NCBI RefSeq assembly: GCF_004331455.1
Contig: NZ_SJJR01000004.1
Span: forward strand, 248,001 to 312,000
DNA length: 64,000 nucleotides
Source of the DNA: Micromonospora zingiberis
GTDB lineage: Bacteria; Actinomycetota; Actinomycetes; Mycobacteriales; Micromonosporaceae
Reading direction: 5' to 3'
The translations under genes and the position numbers were made by a program. How positions within the stretch are numbered: position 1 is the stretch's first letter; each line of letters starts with the position of its first letter. The notes under the pieces are model-generated. The model was not told where the DNA came from, ran no database searches, and worked only from the letters and a program-made list of their open reading frames with translations. Of this stretch, positions 47,647 through 56,269 are shown piece by piece.

Positions 47647-47952
47647 TCAGCGGCGGCCGCGCCGGTGACCGGCGAGCCGCAGGGCGTTGCAGACGTCCAA
47701 CACACCCTCGACATCCCAGGCCAACTCGCCGGCGGCCCGCCGGGTCTCGGCGCCCGCGACCAGGCCGGTGAGGATCACGACCCGGTTCTGCACCATCACC
47801 GTGATCTGCTGCCGGCGGGTGGTCCAGTCGGCGCTCAGTCGTTGGGCGACCAGCGCGGCGATGCGGACGTCCTCGTCATGGCCCTGGGGCTCGTCCCACA
47901 GCGCGCGGAAGGAGTGATCGTCGGGCATTGGCCAGGGCCACGGCATCACCAC
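47647..47952 (-). CDS. BON-domain protein
   Basis: 101 residues. GTG 47952 is chosen because GAAGGAG sits 6-7 nt upstream (an ATG two codons on is an alternative). One BON domain: VRIAALVAQRLSADWTTRRQ, ITVMVQNRVVILTGLVAG, AWDVEGVLDVCNALRL. BON domains bind phospholipid or tether proteins at the envelope, but there is no signal peptide here, so a cytoplasmic or membrane-peripheral role is more likely. It is downstream of the sensor kinase operon and may be regulated by it. Confidence 0.8.
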   Translation of the reverse strand: MVMPWPWPMPDDHSFRALWDEPQGHDEDVRIAALVAQRLSADWTTRRQQITVMVQNRVVILTGLVAGAETRRAAGELAWDVEGVLDVCNALRLAGHRRGRR

Positions 47953-48009
47953 AGCGGTCTCCTTCGTCGTCGAGGCCGGCAACCCGACGCGCCGTCCCGA
48001 TCGATCACC

Positions 48010-48064
48010 ACCTTGCGCAAGGACCTTGGAGTCGACCGCACGGTTGGATGACAGTTGCGTGACA
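48010..48064 (-). promoter_or_regulatory. candidate response-regulator site upstream of the BON gene
   Basis: TGACAG occurs twice with an 11-nt period (48048-48053 and 48059-48064), the spacing preferred by OmpR-type regulators. CCTTGCGCAAGG, a perfect 12-bp palindrome, follows at 48010-48021. Both lie in the 131-nt gap ahead of the BON gene and could place it under the adjacent regulator. No firm promoter boxes. Confidence 0.4.
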
Positions 48065-48083
48065 GATCACCGCCACCCGGCGG

Positions 48084-49289
48084 TCACCGCGGGGCGGAGG
48101 TCGGCGGCGGGTCGTCATCGACGCGGTCGACGGCCGGCAGCCAGAGCACGAACGTGCTGCCCGTACCCGGGTGGGAGAAGACCACCGCCTGCCCGCCGTG
48201 CGACTCGACGATCTGCCGGACGATGGCCAGGCCCAACCCGGTCCGCCGATCGCCGGAGCCGCCCCGACCGGCCTCGCCGCGCCAGAACCGGTCGAACACC
48301 CGGGCCCGGTCGTCCTCGGCGATGCCCGGTCCCTCGTCCACCACGGCCAACCACAGCCAGCCGCCGTCCCGCCCGGTCGCCAGCTCGATCGCCCCACCGG
48401 GCGGGGAGAGTCGTACGGCGTTGGACAGCAGGTTGCCCACCGCCCGGCGCAACGCGTCCGGGTCACCGATGAGGACGAGATCGGTGCCGAGCGCGTACCG
48501 CAGGCGCAGCCCTCGCCCGGCGGCCAGCGCGGCGAAGTCCTCGCCCGCCTCCTGGGCCACGGTGCTCAGCTCGACGTCGGTGTCGGCCATCGCGTCGGCG
48601 TCCCGGCGGGCGGTGGCCAGCAGATCCTCGACCAGCCGGGACATCCGGGTGGTGGCCCGGTCGACCGTCGCCACGGCGGCGGCCCGCTCCTGGTCGGTGG
48701 CCTCCGGCGAGGTCAGCGACGCGTCCAGGTTGGCCCGGATGATCGCCAACGGGCTGCGCAACTCGTGTGAGGCGTCGTCGATGAGCTGGCGCTGCGCGCG
48801 AAAGGCATGGTCGAGCCGGTCCAGCATCGAGTCGATCGTGTCGCCGAGGTCGCGCAGCTCGTCGCGGGGACCGGTCAGCCGGATCCGGCGGGACAGGTCG
48901 GTGGCCTGGATCTCCCGCGCGGTGCGGGCGATCGCGCCCACCGGTCGCAGGGCCCGGCCGGACAGCACCCAGCCGATGCCGAGACTGGCCACGAAGAGCC
49001 CGCCGAGGGCGATCAGCGAATAGTCCCGAACGGTCTGCAACAGCCGCAGGTTCACCTCGTCCTCGATCTGCTGCACCTCGGCCACCTCGATGGTGGTGCC
49101 GGTCGGCACCGTACGACCGTCGCTCTTGAGCTTGACCAGATGCGCCTCGTACCGTTGCGTGATCGGCTTCGGATCGACCGCCCGGTCCACCGCCACATAG
49201 GCCACCACCAGGCCCGCGCCGGCCAGCGCGAACAGCAGCGTCGAGTAGAGCACCGTCAGCCGGAACCGGATCGACCGGAAGACACTCAC
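48084..49289 (-). CDS. sensor histidine kinase (HAMP, HisKA, HATPase)
   Basis: 401 residues from GTG 49289 with AGGTGA upstream. TM1 (LTVLYSTLLFALAGAGLVVAYV), short external loop, TM2 (LIALGGLFVASLGIGWVL), HAMP domain, then H-box DDASHELRSPLAIIR and HATPase motifs (NLLSNAVRLS, DEGPGI, RTGLGLAIVRQIVESHGG). It is the orthodox partner of the OmpR-type regulator, 13 nt upstream in the same operon. The signal is probably envelope-related given the HtrA-type protease in the operon. Confidence 0.95.
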   Translation of the reverse strand: MSVFRSIRFRLTVLYSTLLFALAGAGLVVAYVAVDRAVDPKPITQRYEAHLVKLKSDGRTVPTGTTIEVAEVQQIEDEVNLRLLQTVRDYSLIALGGLFVASLGIGWVLSGRALRPVGAIARTAREIQATDLSRRIRLTGPRDELRDLGDTIDSMLDRLDHAFRAQRQLIDDASHELRSPLAIIRANLDASLTSPEATDQERAAAVATVDRATTRMSRLVEDLLATARRDADAMADTDVELSTVAQEAGEDFAALAAGRGLRLRYALGTDLVLIGDPDALRRAVGNLLSNAVRLSPPGGAIELATGRDGGWLWLAVVDEGPGIAEDDRARVFDRFWRGEAGRGGSGDRRTGLGLAIVRQIVESHGGQAVVFSHPGTGSTFVLWLPAVDRVDDDPPPTSAPR

Positions 49290-49302
49290 ACCGTCACCTC
49301 GC

Positions 49303-49995
49303 TCACGCCGCCTCACGTAGCCGGTACCCACGCCCGATGACCGTCTCGATCGGCGGCTGGTCGCCGTCACCGGTGAGCTTGCGACGCAGCGTACCCACGG
49401 TGACCCGGACCGTCTCGGTGAACGGATCCGCGTTGGCGTCCCAGACGTGTTCCAGCAGTTCCTCGGCCGGCACCACCTGACCGGGGCGGGTCATCAGATA
49501 CTCCAGCACCCCGAACTCCTTGCGGGTCAGGTGCAACCGCCGGGCGCCCCGCCGCGCCTCCTGACGCGCCACGTCCAGGGTCAGCGCGCCGACGGTGAGC
49601 ACCGCCGAGGTGCCGCCGGTGTCCCGCCGTAGCAGCGCCCGTACCCGCGCCAGCAGCTCGGCCAGCGCGAACGGCTTCACCAGGTAGTCGTCCGCGCCCT
49701 CGTCGAGGCCACGGACCCGGTCACCCAGCGCACCACGGGCGGTCAGCATCAGCACCCGCAGATCCGACCCGGCGGCCACCTCCACCTCGCCGGTGCGGAT
49801 CGCCCGGCACACCACGAACCCGTCGACGTCGGGCAGGTTGAGATCCAACAACATCAGGTCGTACGCGTTGACCCGCAGCAGTTCGTACGCCGCCGCCGCG
49901 TCGCCCGCGACGTCCACGGCGTAACCGGCCCGGACCAGCCCGACGCGCAGCGCGCCCGCCAGGTCCTCCTCGTCCTCCACCACGAGCAGCCGCAC
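49303..49995 (-). CDS. OmpR-family response regulator
   Basis: 230 residues from GTG 49995. Receiver domain with VVEDEEDL, phospho-acceptor Asp in LMLLDLNLPDVDG and the conserved Lys in YLVKPF. C-terminal winged helix (LTRKEFGVLEYLMTRPGQVV, DPFTETVRVTVGTLRRKL). Only 7 nt separate it from the protease gene upstream and 13 nt from the kinase downstream, so protease, regulator and kinase form one operon. Confidence 0.97.
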   Translation of the reverse strand: MRLLVVEDEEDLAGALRVGLVRAGYAVDVAGDAAAAYELLRVNAYDLMLLDLNLPDVDGFVVCRAIRTGEVEVAAGSDLRVLMLTARGALGDRVRGLDEGADDYLVKPFALAELLARVRALLRRDTGGTSAVLTVGALTLDVARQEARRGARRLHLTRKEFGVLEYLMTRPGQVVPAEELLEHVWDANADPFTETVRVTVGTLRRKLTGDGDQPPIETVIGRGYRLREAA

Positions 49996-50002
49996 GTTCC
50001 CG

Positions 50003-50920
50003 TCATCCCCTCGCGATCAGTCGCTGAGCCACCTGTGCCGCGCGCTCGATCGGCACCGCGAAGCCGATGCCGATGTTGCCGCTTCCCTCCAGTGTCGCGA
50101 TGGCGGTGTTGACCCCGACCACCTCGCCCCGGCCGTTCACCAGCGGCCCACCCGAGTTGCCCGGGTTGATCGACGCATCGGTCTGCACCGCCGCCTGCCG
50201 GGCGCCGCCCCCGAGGCGCACCGGCCGGTCCAGCGCGCTGACGATCCCGGCGGTGACCGTACCGGAGAGCCCCAACGGCGAACCAACGGCGAGCACCGGC
50301 TCACCGACCCGGGTCTGCCCGGACGGCGCCAGCGCCAGCGGACGCAGCCCGCTGCCCGGATCGACCCGCAACACAGCGATGTCGGTACCCGGATCACGGC
50401 CCACCAACCGGGCGCTGAGCCGCCGACCGTCCTGCCCGACGACGTCGACCGCGCCGCCGCGCGCCACCACGTGATCGTTGGTGATCACGTGCCCCCGGTC
50501 GTCGATCAGGAAACCGGATCCGGAGGCGCCCCGCCCACCGGAGGACACCTGCACCGACACCACCCCGGCCAACACCAGGTCGGCGGCGGCGACCAGGTCG
50601 CCGGTGGCCGGCGCCGGCGAGCCGGCCGGTGGCGCTCCCGCCGAGGCTGGCGCATCGTCGCGGGCGGCGAGATGCCCGGCGGCGCCGCCGGTCCCCGCCG
50701 AAACCGCCACCAGGGTCAGCCCGACCAGCAACAACCGAGGCCAGCGCGACGGCTCGTCACCGCTCGTCGCGGCCGGCCCGCCCGGCGGTTCGGCGGTCCC
50801 GACGGCGTGTCCGGGGCCGTGCGGCAGTGCGTCGGTCGGGCGAGACTCCTCGGGAGAAAGGGTGGGGGAGACGAACCGCGGCCCACGCGGCTCGCCGAGG
50901 CCCCCAATCGTGCTCGGCAT
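50003..50920 (-). CDS. membrane-anchored HtrA/DegP-type serine protease lacking a PDZ domain
   Basis: 305 residues; ATG 50920 with AGGAGGGA. A ~60-residue cytoplasmic N-terminus, one transmembrane helix (LLLVGLTLVAVSAGTGGAAG), a Pro/Ala linker and a trypsin-like domain outside. The triad is His in ITNDHVVARG, Asp in GTDIAVLRVD and Ser in NPGNSGGPLV. The protein stops right after the protease domain (AQRLIARG), so the C-terminal PDZ domain usual for HtrA is absent. In operon with a two-component system, as in CssRS-HtrA-like envelope stress control (analogy, not proof). Confidence 0.92.
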   Translation of the reverse strand: MPSTIGGLGEPRGPRFVSPTLSPEESRPTDALPHGPGHAVGTAEPPGGPAATSGDEPSRWPRLLLVGLTLVAVSAGTGGAAGHLAARDDAPASAGAPPAGSPAPATGDLVAAADLVLAGVVSVQVSSGGRGASGSGFLIDDRGHVITNDHVVARGGAVDVVGQDGRRLSARLVGRDPGTDIAVLRVDPGSGLRPLALAPSGQTRVGEPVLAVGSPLGLSGTVTAGIVSALDRPVRLGGGARQAAVQTDASINPGNSGGPLVNGRGEVVGVNTAIATLEGSGNIGIGFAVPIERAAQVAQRLIARG

Positions 50921-51037
50921 GGCGATGTCCCTCCTGGATGGACGTACGGCGAACGGCGGAGCCCGATCCGGCCGGCGGGGTCGGGCGCGGACGGCGCAGC
51001 CCGGTGCGGACGGCGGGGCCTGGTGCGACGGCGAAGG

Positions 51038-51988
51038 TCAGGGCAGGCGGGAGAACCAGAACATCGAGGCGGCGGCGGCCAGCAGGGCCAACACCAGGCC
51101 GGCGCCGATGAACCGGGCCGACACGTCCTGCCGCTCCAGCCGGTAGCCGACCGACGAGCCGATGTCGGCGTACGCCTCGCGCAGCTCGGCGCTGCTGCCC
51201 GCCTCGTAGTAGCCGCCGCCGGCCTGCTCGGCGACGGCGCGCAGGGTCTCCCCGTCGACCGGGACCCGCTGACCACCACCGATCCGACCATCGGCGGTGC
51301 CGAACGAGATGGTGTCGACGGGTACGCCCGCCTCCACCGCGTCGGCGGCGGCCGTCGCCGGACTCCGCCCGGAGGTGTTCGCCCCGTCGGAGAGCACCAC
51401 CACCCGGGCCGGCGGCGGCTCCTCGGCGGCCCGCGCGTCCAGACTTCTGATCGACTCCAGCGCGGCGTGGATCGCCTCGCCGATCGCGGTGCCCTGGAGA
51501 CCGGTGATCCCCTCGTCGAGGCGGTCGATGCCGGCCGTCACCGCCTCCCGATCACCGCCCGGGGCGACCATCACCGAGGCGCTGCCGGCGAACGCCACCA
51601 GCCCGACGTTGAACTCCTCCGGCAGTTCCGCCACGAACTCGCGGGCCGCGTCCTTGGCCGCGATCAGCCGGTCCGGCGGCACGTCGTCGGCGAGCATCGA
51701 GCGGGACACGTCCACCGCCACGATGACGGTGGCCCGCTCGCGCGGCACGCGTACCTCGTCGGTCGGTCGGGCGAAGCCCACCACCAGCAGGGCCAGCATG
51801 GCGATGAACAGGCCGGCCGGCACATGCCGCCGCCACGCCGGCCGGGCCGGCGCCACCTTGTCCAACAACCGCAGGTTGGTGAACCGGACCGCGTACCGGC
51901 TGTGCCGTCGCTGCATGATCAGATAGCCGACGACCAGGGCGGCCACCCCGACCAGCAGCCACAACCGTTGCGGAGATTCCCAGATCAC
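51038..51988 (-). CDS. VWA-domain membrane protein (MoxR operon)
   Basis: 316 residues; GTG 51988 overlaps the DUF58 stop (GTGA). Two N-terminal helices (LWLLVGVAALVVGYLIM, GLFIAMLALLVVGFA), a von Willebrand A domain with an intact MIDAS motif (VAVDVSRSMLADDV, VVVLSDGANTSG) and a C-terminal helix (FIGAGLVLALLAAAASMFWF). With DUF58 and MoxR it forms the widespread chaperone-like MoxR/VWA set thought to assemble or insert protein complexes at the membrane. The actual client is unknown. Confidence 0.93.
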   Translation of the reverse strand: MIWESPQRLWLLVGVAALVVGYLIMQRRHSRYAVRFTNLRLLDKVAPARPAWRRHVPAGLFIAMLALLVVGFARPTDEVRVPRERATVIVAVDVSRSMLADDVPPDRLIAAKDAAREFVAELPEEFNVGLVAFAGSASVMVAPGGDREAVTAGIDRLDEGITGLQGTAIGEAIHAALESIRSLDARAAEEPPPARVVVLSDGANTSGRSPATAAADAVEAGVPVDTISFGTADGRIGGGQRVPVDGETLRAVAEQAGGGYYEAGSSAELREAYADIGSSVGYRLERQDVSARFIGAGLVLALLAAAASMFWFSRLP

Positions 51989-52965
51989 GCTGCACCTCCA
52001 GCCGGTCGGGTGGCTCGGGCGAGCCGTCGTTGGGCGTGGACGTGTCGGACGATGTCGGCGATCCAGTCCCGGTCGGTGCTCAACGGCAGGTGCGCCGCAC
52101 CGGCCCGGCGCAACGCCCGGGCCACGGCCAGCCGCTGGGCGGCAGCCGCCGCCGCGTACCGCTCGCGCAGCCGGCGACTGCCGGTGGACACCTCGCGCCG
52201 CCGGCCGCTCTCCGGGTCGACGAGCGTGATCAGGCCGACGTCCGGCAGCTCCAGCTCACGCGGATCGCGGACCTCGACCGCCAGCACCTGGTGCCGGGCG
52301 GCCAACCGGCGCAGCGCCCGTTCCCAGTCCGGCGGCGGTGCGTCCGCGCCGGCCACACCCTCGTCCGGCAGCCCGTCGAGGAAGTCGGAGACCACCACGG
52401 CGAGTCCCCGGCGGCCGGCGGAACGGCGCAGACCGTCGATCGCGTCGGCCAGCGGCACCGGCTGCGTCGCCGGCCGCCCCCGGGGCACCTCCATCAGCGC
52501 CCGCAGCAGGCCGAGCAGGTGGTGCCGGCCGGTGCGGGCGGGAAACCGGCGTACCCCGGCGTCGCCGAGCAGGTGCGCGCCCAGCCGGTTGCCGGTGCCG
52601 GCGGTGAGGAAACCCACGGCGGCCACCGCCGCCACCGCCAGCTCTCGTTTCTCCAGCTCGGCGGTGCCGAAGTCCATGCTGGGCGTCGCGTCCACGAGCG
52701 TCCAGGTGGTCAACTCCCGGTCGGCCTCGACGGTACGCACGTGCGGCACCGCGGTACGCGCCGTCACCGACCAGTCCATCCGCCGTACCTCGTCCTCACC
52801 GGCCCGGTACTCCCGGCTGCCGGCCGGCTCGCTGCCCGCTCCGGGCAGCAGGCCCAGATGCTGCCCGTGCAGCAGCCCGTCGAGGCGGCGGGTGATGGTC
52901 AGCTCCAGCCGGCGCAGCCGACGCTGCGGGGCGAGCCGCCCGATGCTCGTCGCGTTCTGGTTCAC
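51985..52965 (-). CDS. DUF58 protein (MoxR operon)
   Basis: 326 residues; GTG 52965 overlaps the MoxR stop by 4 nt. Contains LDGLLHGQHLGLLPGAGSEP and SREYRAGEDEVRRMDWSVTA, the DUF58 signature, followed by a VWA-like fold (WTLVDATPSMDFGTA, LAVVVSDFLDGLPD). No membrane helix here. It works with MoxR and the VWA protein. Confidence 0.93.
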   Translation of the reverse strand: MNQNATSIGRLAPQRRLRRLELTITRRLDGLLHGQHLGLLPGAGSEPAGSREYRAGEDEVRRMDWSVTARTAVPHVRTVEADRELTTWTLVDATPSMDFGTAELEKRELAVAAVAAVGFLTAGTGNRLGAHLLGDAGVRRFPARTGRHHLLGLLRALMEVPRGRPATQPVPLADAIDGLRRSAGRRGLAVVVSDFLDGLPDEGVAGADAPPPDWERALRRLAARHQVLAVEVRDPRELELPDVGLITLVDPESGRRREVSTGSRRLRERYAAAAAAQRLAVARALRRAGAAHLPLSTDRDWIADIVRHVHAQRRLARATRPAGGAA

Positions 52966-54008
52966 GCCGCCGCCCCCAGACCGGGCCCCTGCTGCTCCTG
53001 CGCAGGCGCGATCTGCGGCGGCGGCACCGCCTCCACGATCCGCCGCACCAGCTCACCGGCGTCCACGTCGTCGGCGACCGCGTCGAAGGAGAGCACCAAC
53101 CGGTGGGTGAGCACGTCAGCGGCGATCTCCCGGACGTCGGCGGGAAGGACGTAGTCGCGACCACGCAGCAGGGCCAGCGCCCGTGCCGCGGCGACCAGGC
53201 CGAGCGTGGCCCGAGGGCTGGCACCGTACGCGAGCTGCTCCGCCACGTCGGCCAGCCCGAACCGGCGCGGGTCCCGGGTGGCCAACACCAGCCGTACGAC
53301 GTACTCGGCCAGCGCATGATGGACGAACACCTCCCGGGCCTGGGCCTGGAGCGCCACCAGCCGGGCCGGGTCCAACACCGGCCGGGCGGCCGGGCTGCTG
53401 GTGCCCATCCGATAGAGGATGCCCAACTCCTCGTCGTCCGTCGGGTAGTCGACCACCACCTTCATCAGGAACCGGTCACGTTGCGCCTCCGGGAGCTGGT
53501 ACACCCCCTCCGACTCGATCGGGTTCTGGGTGGCCAGCACCAGGAATGGCGTCGGCACCGGATAGGTACGCCCACCGATCGACACGTGCCCCTCGGCCAT
53601 CACCTCCAGCAGCGCCGACTGCACCTTCGCCGGAGCCCGGTTGATCTCGTCGGTGAGCACCAGGTTGGCCATCACCGGCCCCAGCTCCACGTCGAAGCTC
53701 TCCGTCGACGGCCGATAGATCCGGGTGCCGAGAATGTCCGACGGCACCAGGTCAGGGGTGAATTGGATCCGGGCGAAGCTGCCACCCACCGCCGTGGCCA
53801 GGGTCTCGGCGGCGAGCGTCTTCGCCACCCCGGGCACCCCCTCCAGCAGGCAGTGCCCCCGGGCCAGCAACGCGGTCAACAGCCGCTCCACCAGCCGGTC
53901 CTGCCCGACGATGACCCGCTTCACCTCGAACAGCGTCTGTTCCAACAGTCGGGCCGCCCCGGCGTGCTCGCCGATGACGTCGAACTCGCGTATGTCGGTC
54001 GTCGTCAC
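52962..54008 (-). CDS. MoxR-family AAA+ ATPase
   Basis: 348 residues; GTG 54008 with GAGGAGCGAG upstream. AAA+ core: Walker A LEGVPGVAKTLAAET, Walker B NLVLTDEINRAPAKVQSALL, sensor 1 LATQNPIE, then an all-helical lid (YGASPRATLGLVAAARALAL). First gene of the moxR-DUF58-VWA operon. MoxR proteins act as chaperones that use ATP with VWA partners for activation or maturation of cofactor- or envelope-associated complexes. A double palindrome lies in its upstream region. Confidence 0.96.
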   Translation of the reverse strand: MTTTDIREFDVIGEHAGAARLLEQTLFEVKRVIVGQDRLVERLLTALLARGHCLLEGVPGVAKTLAAETLATAVGGSFARIQFTPDLVPSDILGTRIYRPSTESFDVELGPVMANLVLTDEINRAPAKVQSALLEVMAEGHVSIGGRTYPVPTPFLVLATQNPIESEGVYQLPEAQRDRFLMKVVVDYPTDDEELGILYRMGTSSPAARPVLDPARLVALQAQAREVFVHHALAEYVVRLVLATRDPRRFGLADVAEQLAYGASPRATLGLVAAARALALLRGRDYVLPADVREIAADVLTHRLVLSFDAVADDVDAGELVRRIVEAVPPPQIAPAQEQQGPGLGAAA

Positions 54009-54038
54009 GCACTCGCTCCTCGGTCGCGTTCCACTTCG

Positions 54039-54079
54039 GAGCGGGTACCCGACCCACGGGTGAGGCCGGGTACCCGCTC
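54039..54079 (-). promoter_or_regulatory. paired CGGGTACCCG palindromes ahead of moxR
   Basis: Two perfect 10-bp palindromes CGGGTACCCG (54042-54051 and 54067-54076), centres 25 bp apart, inside a larger 12-bp inverted repeat (GAGCGGGTACCC at 54039-54050, GGGTACCCGCTC at 54068-54079). They lie 31-71 nt upstream of the moxR start, typical of a double operator. The rest of the 336-nt gap to the F420 gene shows no gene. Confidence 0.6.
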
Positions 54080-54344
54080 GTGACCCATTGGGCCAGAGCA
54101 ACCCGAAAGACAACCGAACGACGAACCCCTCCGGCCCGGCCCTTTGATCAACTCGGCTTCGGCGTGATGGGCAGCATGTGGACGTGGCCGGCTGCTGCGG
54201 TAGCGGCTCTGGGGGCCTGGAGTGGGGTTCGTGGGTGCTGTCGAGCTGACAGCACAGACGAGTCACGGTCCTATGCTCGACCTGCCAGTTGCTCGCGACC
54301 TGGTCGGCGCGAGCCGGGCACCGCTCGCTCGCTATGCTGGCGCG

Positions 54345-54725
54345 GTGACTGTGGCCGATGACATTGTCCGTAGCCGGTACGTCAGTCTGACCACCTACCG
54401 TAAGGACGGCACTCCGGTAGCCACGCCGGTCTGGCATGTACCGCGCGGTGCTGAACTCTGGATCGTGACCGAAGCGGGCTCGGGCAAGGTCAAGCGGATC
54501 CGGAAGAACCCACAAGTGCTCGTGCAGCCCTGCTCGTTCCGCGGGACGGTGGCGCCGGATGCGCCGAGCGTGACGGGATCGGCCCGTTTGCTGGACGACG
54601 ACGGGACGGCGCTTGCCCGCAAGCTGTTGGCCCGCCGATACGTCATGTCACGGGTCGGGAACTGGTTCGCTCGCCTGCTGCGGCTACGCCGCCCGCCGAT
54701 GATCGGCATCATCGTGTCGCTCTGA
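54345..54725 (+). CDS. PPOX-class F420-dependent oxidoreductase-like protein
   Basis: 126 residues from GTG 54345 (VTVADDIVRSRYVSLTTY). TATGCT at 54333-54338 directly before it suggests a leaderless transcript. The split-barrel flavin/F420 fold shows in KDGTPVATPVWHVPRGAELWIVTEAGSGKVKRIRKNP and VLVQPCSFRG, typical of actinobacterial F420H2-dependent enzymes that reduce diverse substrates. Substrate unknown. Longer upstream frames lack conservation. Confidence 0.88.
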   Translation: MTVADDIVRSRYVSLTTYRKDGTPVATPVWHVPRGAELWIVTEAGSGKVKRIRKNPQVLVQPCSFRGTVAPDAPSVTGSARLLDDDGTALARKLLARRYVMSRVGNWFARLLRLRRPPMIGIIVSL

Positions 54726-54758
54726 TCGACCCGCCTCTCCGGCACCGCTTCCGTCTGC

Positions 54759-54807
54759 GGATGTTGGACAGTTTCCGTTAGCAGCTAACGGAAACTGTCC
54801 AACATCC
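54759..54807. repeat. perfect 24-bp inverted repeat with one-base centre
   Basis: 54759-54782 and 54784-54807 are exact reverse complements (GGATGTTGGACAGTTTCC... to ...GGAAACTGTCCAACATCC) around a single A. It lies 34 nt after the F420 gene stop. It could be a terminator, but it is longer, less GC-rich and more perfect than the others here, and borders a decayed region; a mobile-element remnant is an alternative. Confidence 0.85.
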
Positions 54808-55141
54808 ACGTCCCATGTCCCCATTCAAGTGAGATTCGGGCCGCGGCCCGGCCCATTCGCGACCCGCGGTGCATCCCCGTCCTGTGGTATCCGGCGATGG
54901 TGACAGACCTTTCGGCCGTTGCTGTCGGAGCGGCCCGACGTGCGCGAAGCCGCCGCTGATCCGCCAGGTGCGCGCCGGGCTCGATGAGGAGCAACTGGAT
55001 CGTGACGTTCGGCAGCCGACTCACCTTGACCAGGCGGTGAGCTGCTCACGCAGCACGCCCGTGCCGCCGGTTTCGGTTCGCAGCGACGGCTTGTAGCACG
55101 ATGGCGGGCAGCCACAGCGGTGTCGGCTTCCGGTTAGGCCG
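54808..55141. other. non-coding or decayed stretch
   Basis: 334 nt without a convincing gene. A fragment at about 54940-55040 in the plus strand (PPLIRQVRAGLDEEQLDRDV) looks protein-like but is short and has no proper start, and may be debris of an N-terminal part of the truncated regulator that follows or of another gene. Confidence 0.4.
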
Positions 55142-55912
55142 GTGCGTCAGGGCGTCTCGGTCTGCTCGGGTTACCAGCGCGCCCGGTACCCGCAACTGCT
55201 GAATGCCCTGCCCGGCCTGCTCGACGCCACCCACGGCACCCGGAGTCTGCTGGTCGCCACCTACCGGATCACCGCCGCACTGCTGGTCAAGCTCGATCAT
55301 CCCGAACTCGCCTGGCTCGCCGCCGACCGCGCGGTCGCCGCCGGCCACGGCACGACGCTCACCGCGACCGGCACCATCGCCGTGGCCGAGGCCCTCCGCG
55401 CACTCGGGCACCACCGGCTCGCGCTATCCGCCGCCCTCACGGTCGCGGACACCACCGACGACCACACCGTACGCGGAAGCTTGTTCCTCCAAGCCGGCCT
55501 TGCGGCGGCGGGTGACGGCGACCGACGCAACGCCCGCGATCTGCTCGAACACGCGGCTGCCCTCGCCGATCGCCAGGTCGACGGCACCGATCCGCACCAC
55601 ACCGGCTTCGGGCCGGTCGCCGTGGCGCTGGCAAGGTCCCTCGCCGCCCACCGGCTCGGCGACACCATCGAGGCGGTACGCCGACACGAACACGCCGTGC
55701 GCGGCGACGGGTGGGGGCGGCTGCCGCCGGAACAGCGCGCTGCTGCGCTCGCCGATGCCGCCCGCGCCTACCTCGACACCGGCGACCCGGCCGCAGCCGG
55801 TCGCGCACTACTCGACGCCGACCGCACCGCACCCGCCGAGGTCCGCAGCCGCCCCGTCGCCCGTACCCTCCTCGCCGAGGTCATCCAACGCGGCCCGCAC
55901 CGGCCGACCTAG
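55142..55912 (+). pseudogene. C-terminal fragment of a helix-turn-helix/TPR-type regulator
   Basis: The 256-codon frame (GTG 55142) from about ARYPQLLNALPGLLDATHG onward matches the TPR-like C-terminal half of a large actinobacterial family of XRE-type regulators (LAWLAADRAVAAG, RGSLFLQAGLAAAGDGDRR, VRRHEHAVRGDGWGRLPPEQ, AAGRALLDADRTAPAEVRSR). The ~150-residue N-terminus with the DNA-binding domain is missing, and the bases before the start are unrelated. I take it as a 5'-truncated pseudogene, though expression of a shortened protein cannot be excluded. Confidence 0.65.
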
Positions 55913-56119
55913 CCCGACTGGCCACCACCATCGCCCTGATCCCCCACACCCCCCAAGTTGACCAAGTACCTCCCGCCCCCCCGCCTCCCGCCCCCGCCCT
56001 CCCGGCCCGCCCTCCCACACCGATCATTGAGTTGCGCTCGCCGGTCCATATCGATGCGCCCACCTTTGTCACGCCCACACCTCCACGTTCGCGCGAGGCG
56101 CAACCCAGCATCGCGGGAT

Positions 56120-56174
56120 GATCAAGAAGTTTTGGTCGTTCATGCCGCGGTGGCCTGACCAAAACTCCTTGATC
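56120..56174. repeat. inverted repeat GATCAAG(A/G)AGTTTTGGTC
   Basis: GATCAAGAAGTTTTGGTC (56120-56137) and the near-exact reverse complement GACCAAAACTCCTTGATC (56157-56174; 17 of 18 bases) flank a 19-nt spacer. AT-richer than the surroundings. No gene lies in 55913-56572; this 660-nt stretch is made of repeats. Confidence 0.7.
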
Positions 56175-56269
56175 AACGCGTCGGGGCAGGGCGGGGTGAG
56201 GTGCTGGTCCGGCGTGCCGCGTGCCGGGCACATCCACACAGACCACCGTCACGTCCGCCGGAGCCCATC

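Noticed and set aside
50471..53110. 879-residue plus-strand frame opposite the htrA/VWA/DUF58 genes
   Set aside because: Antisense shadow of three well-supported genes; no domain and strongly biased composition.
55142..55912. Intact TPR protein
   Set aside because: The conserved part corresponds only to the C-terminal half of the regulator family; the DNA-binding half is absent, so a truncated gene is the better reading.
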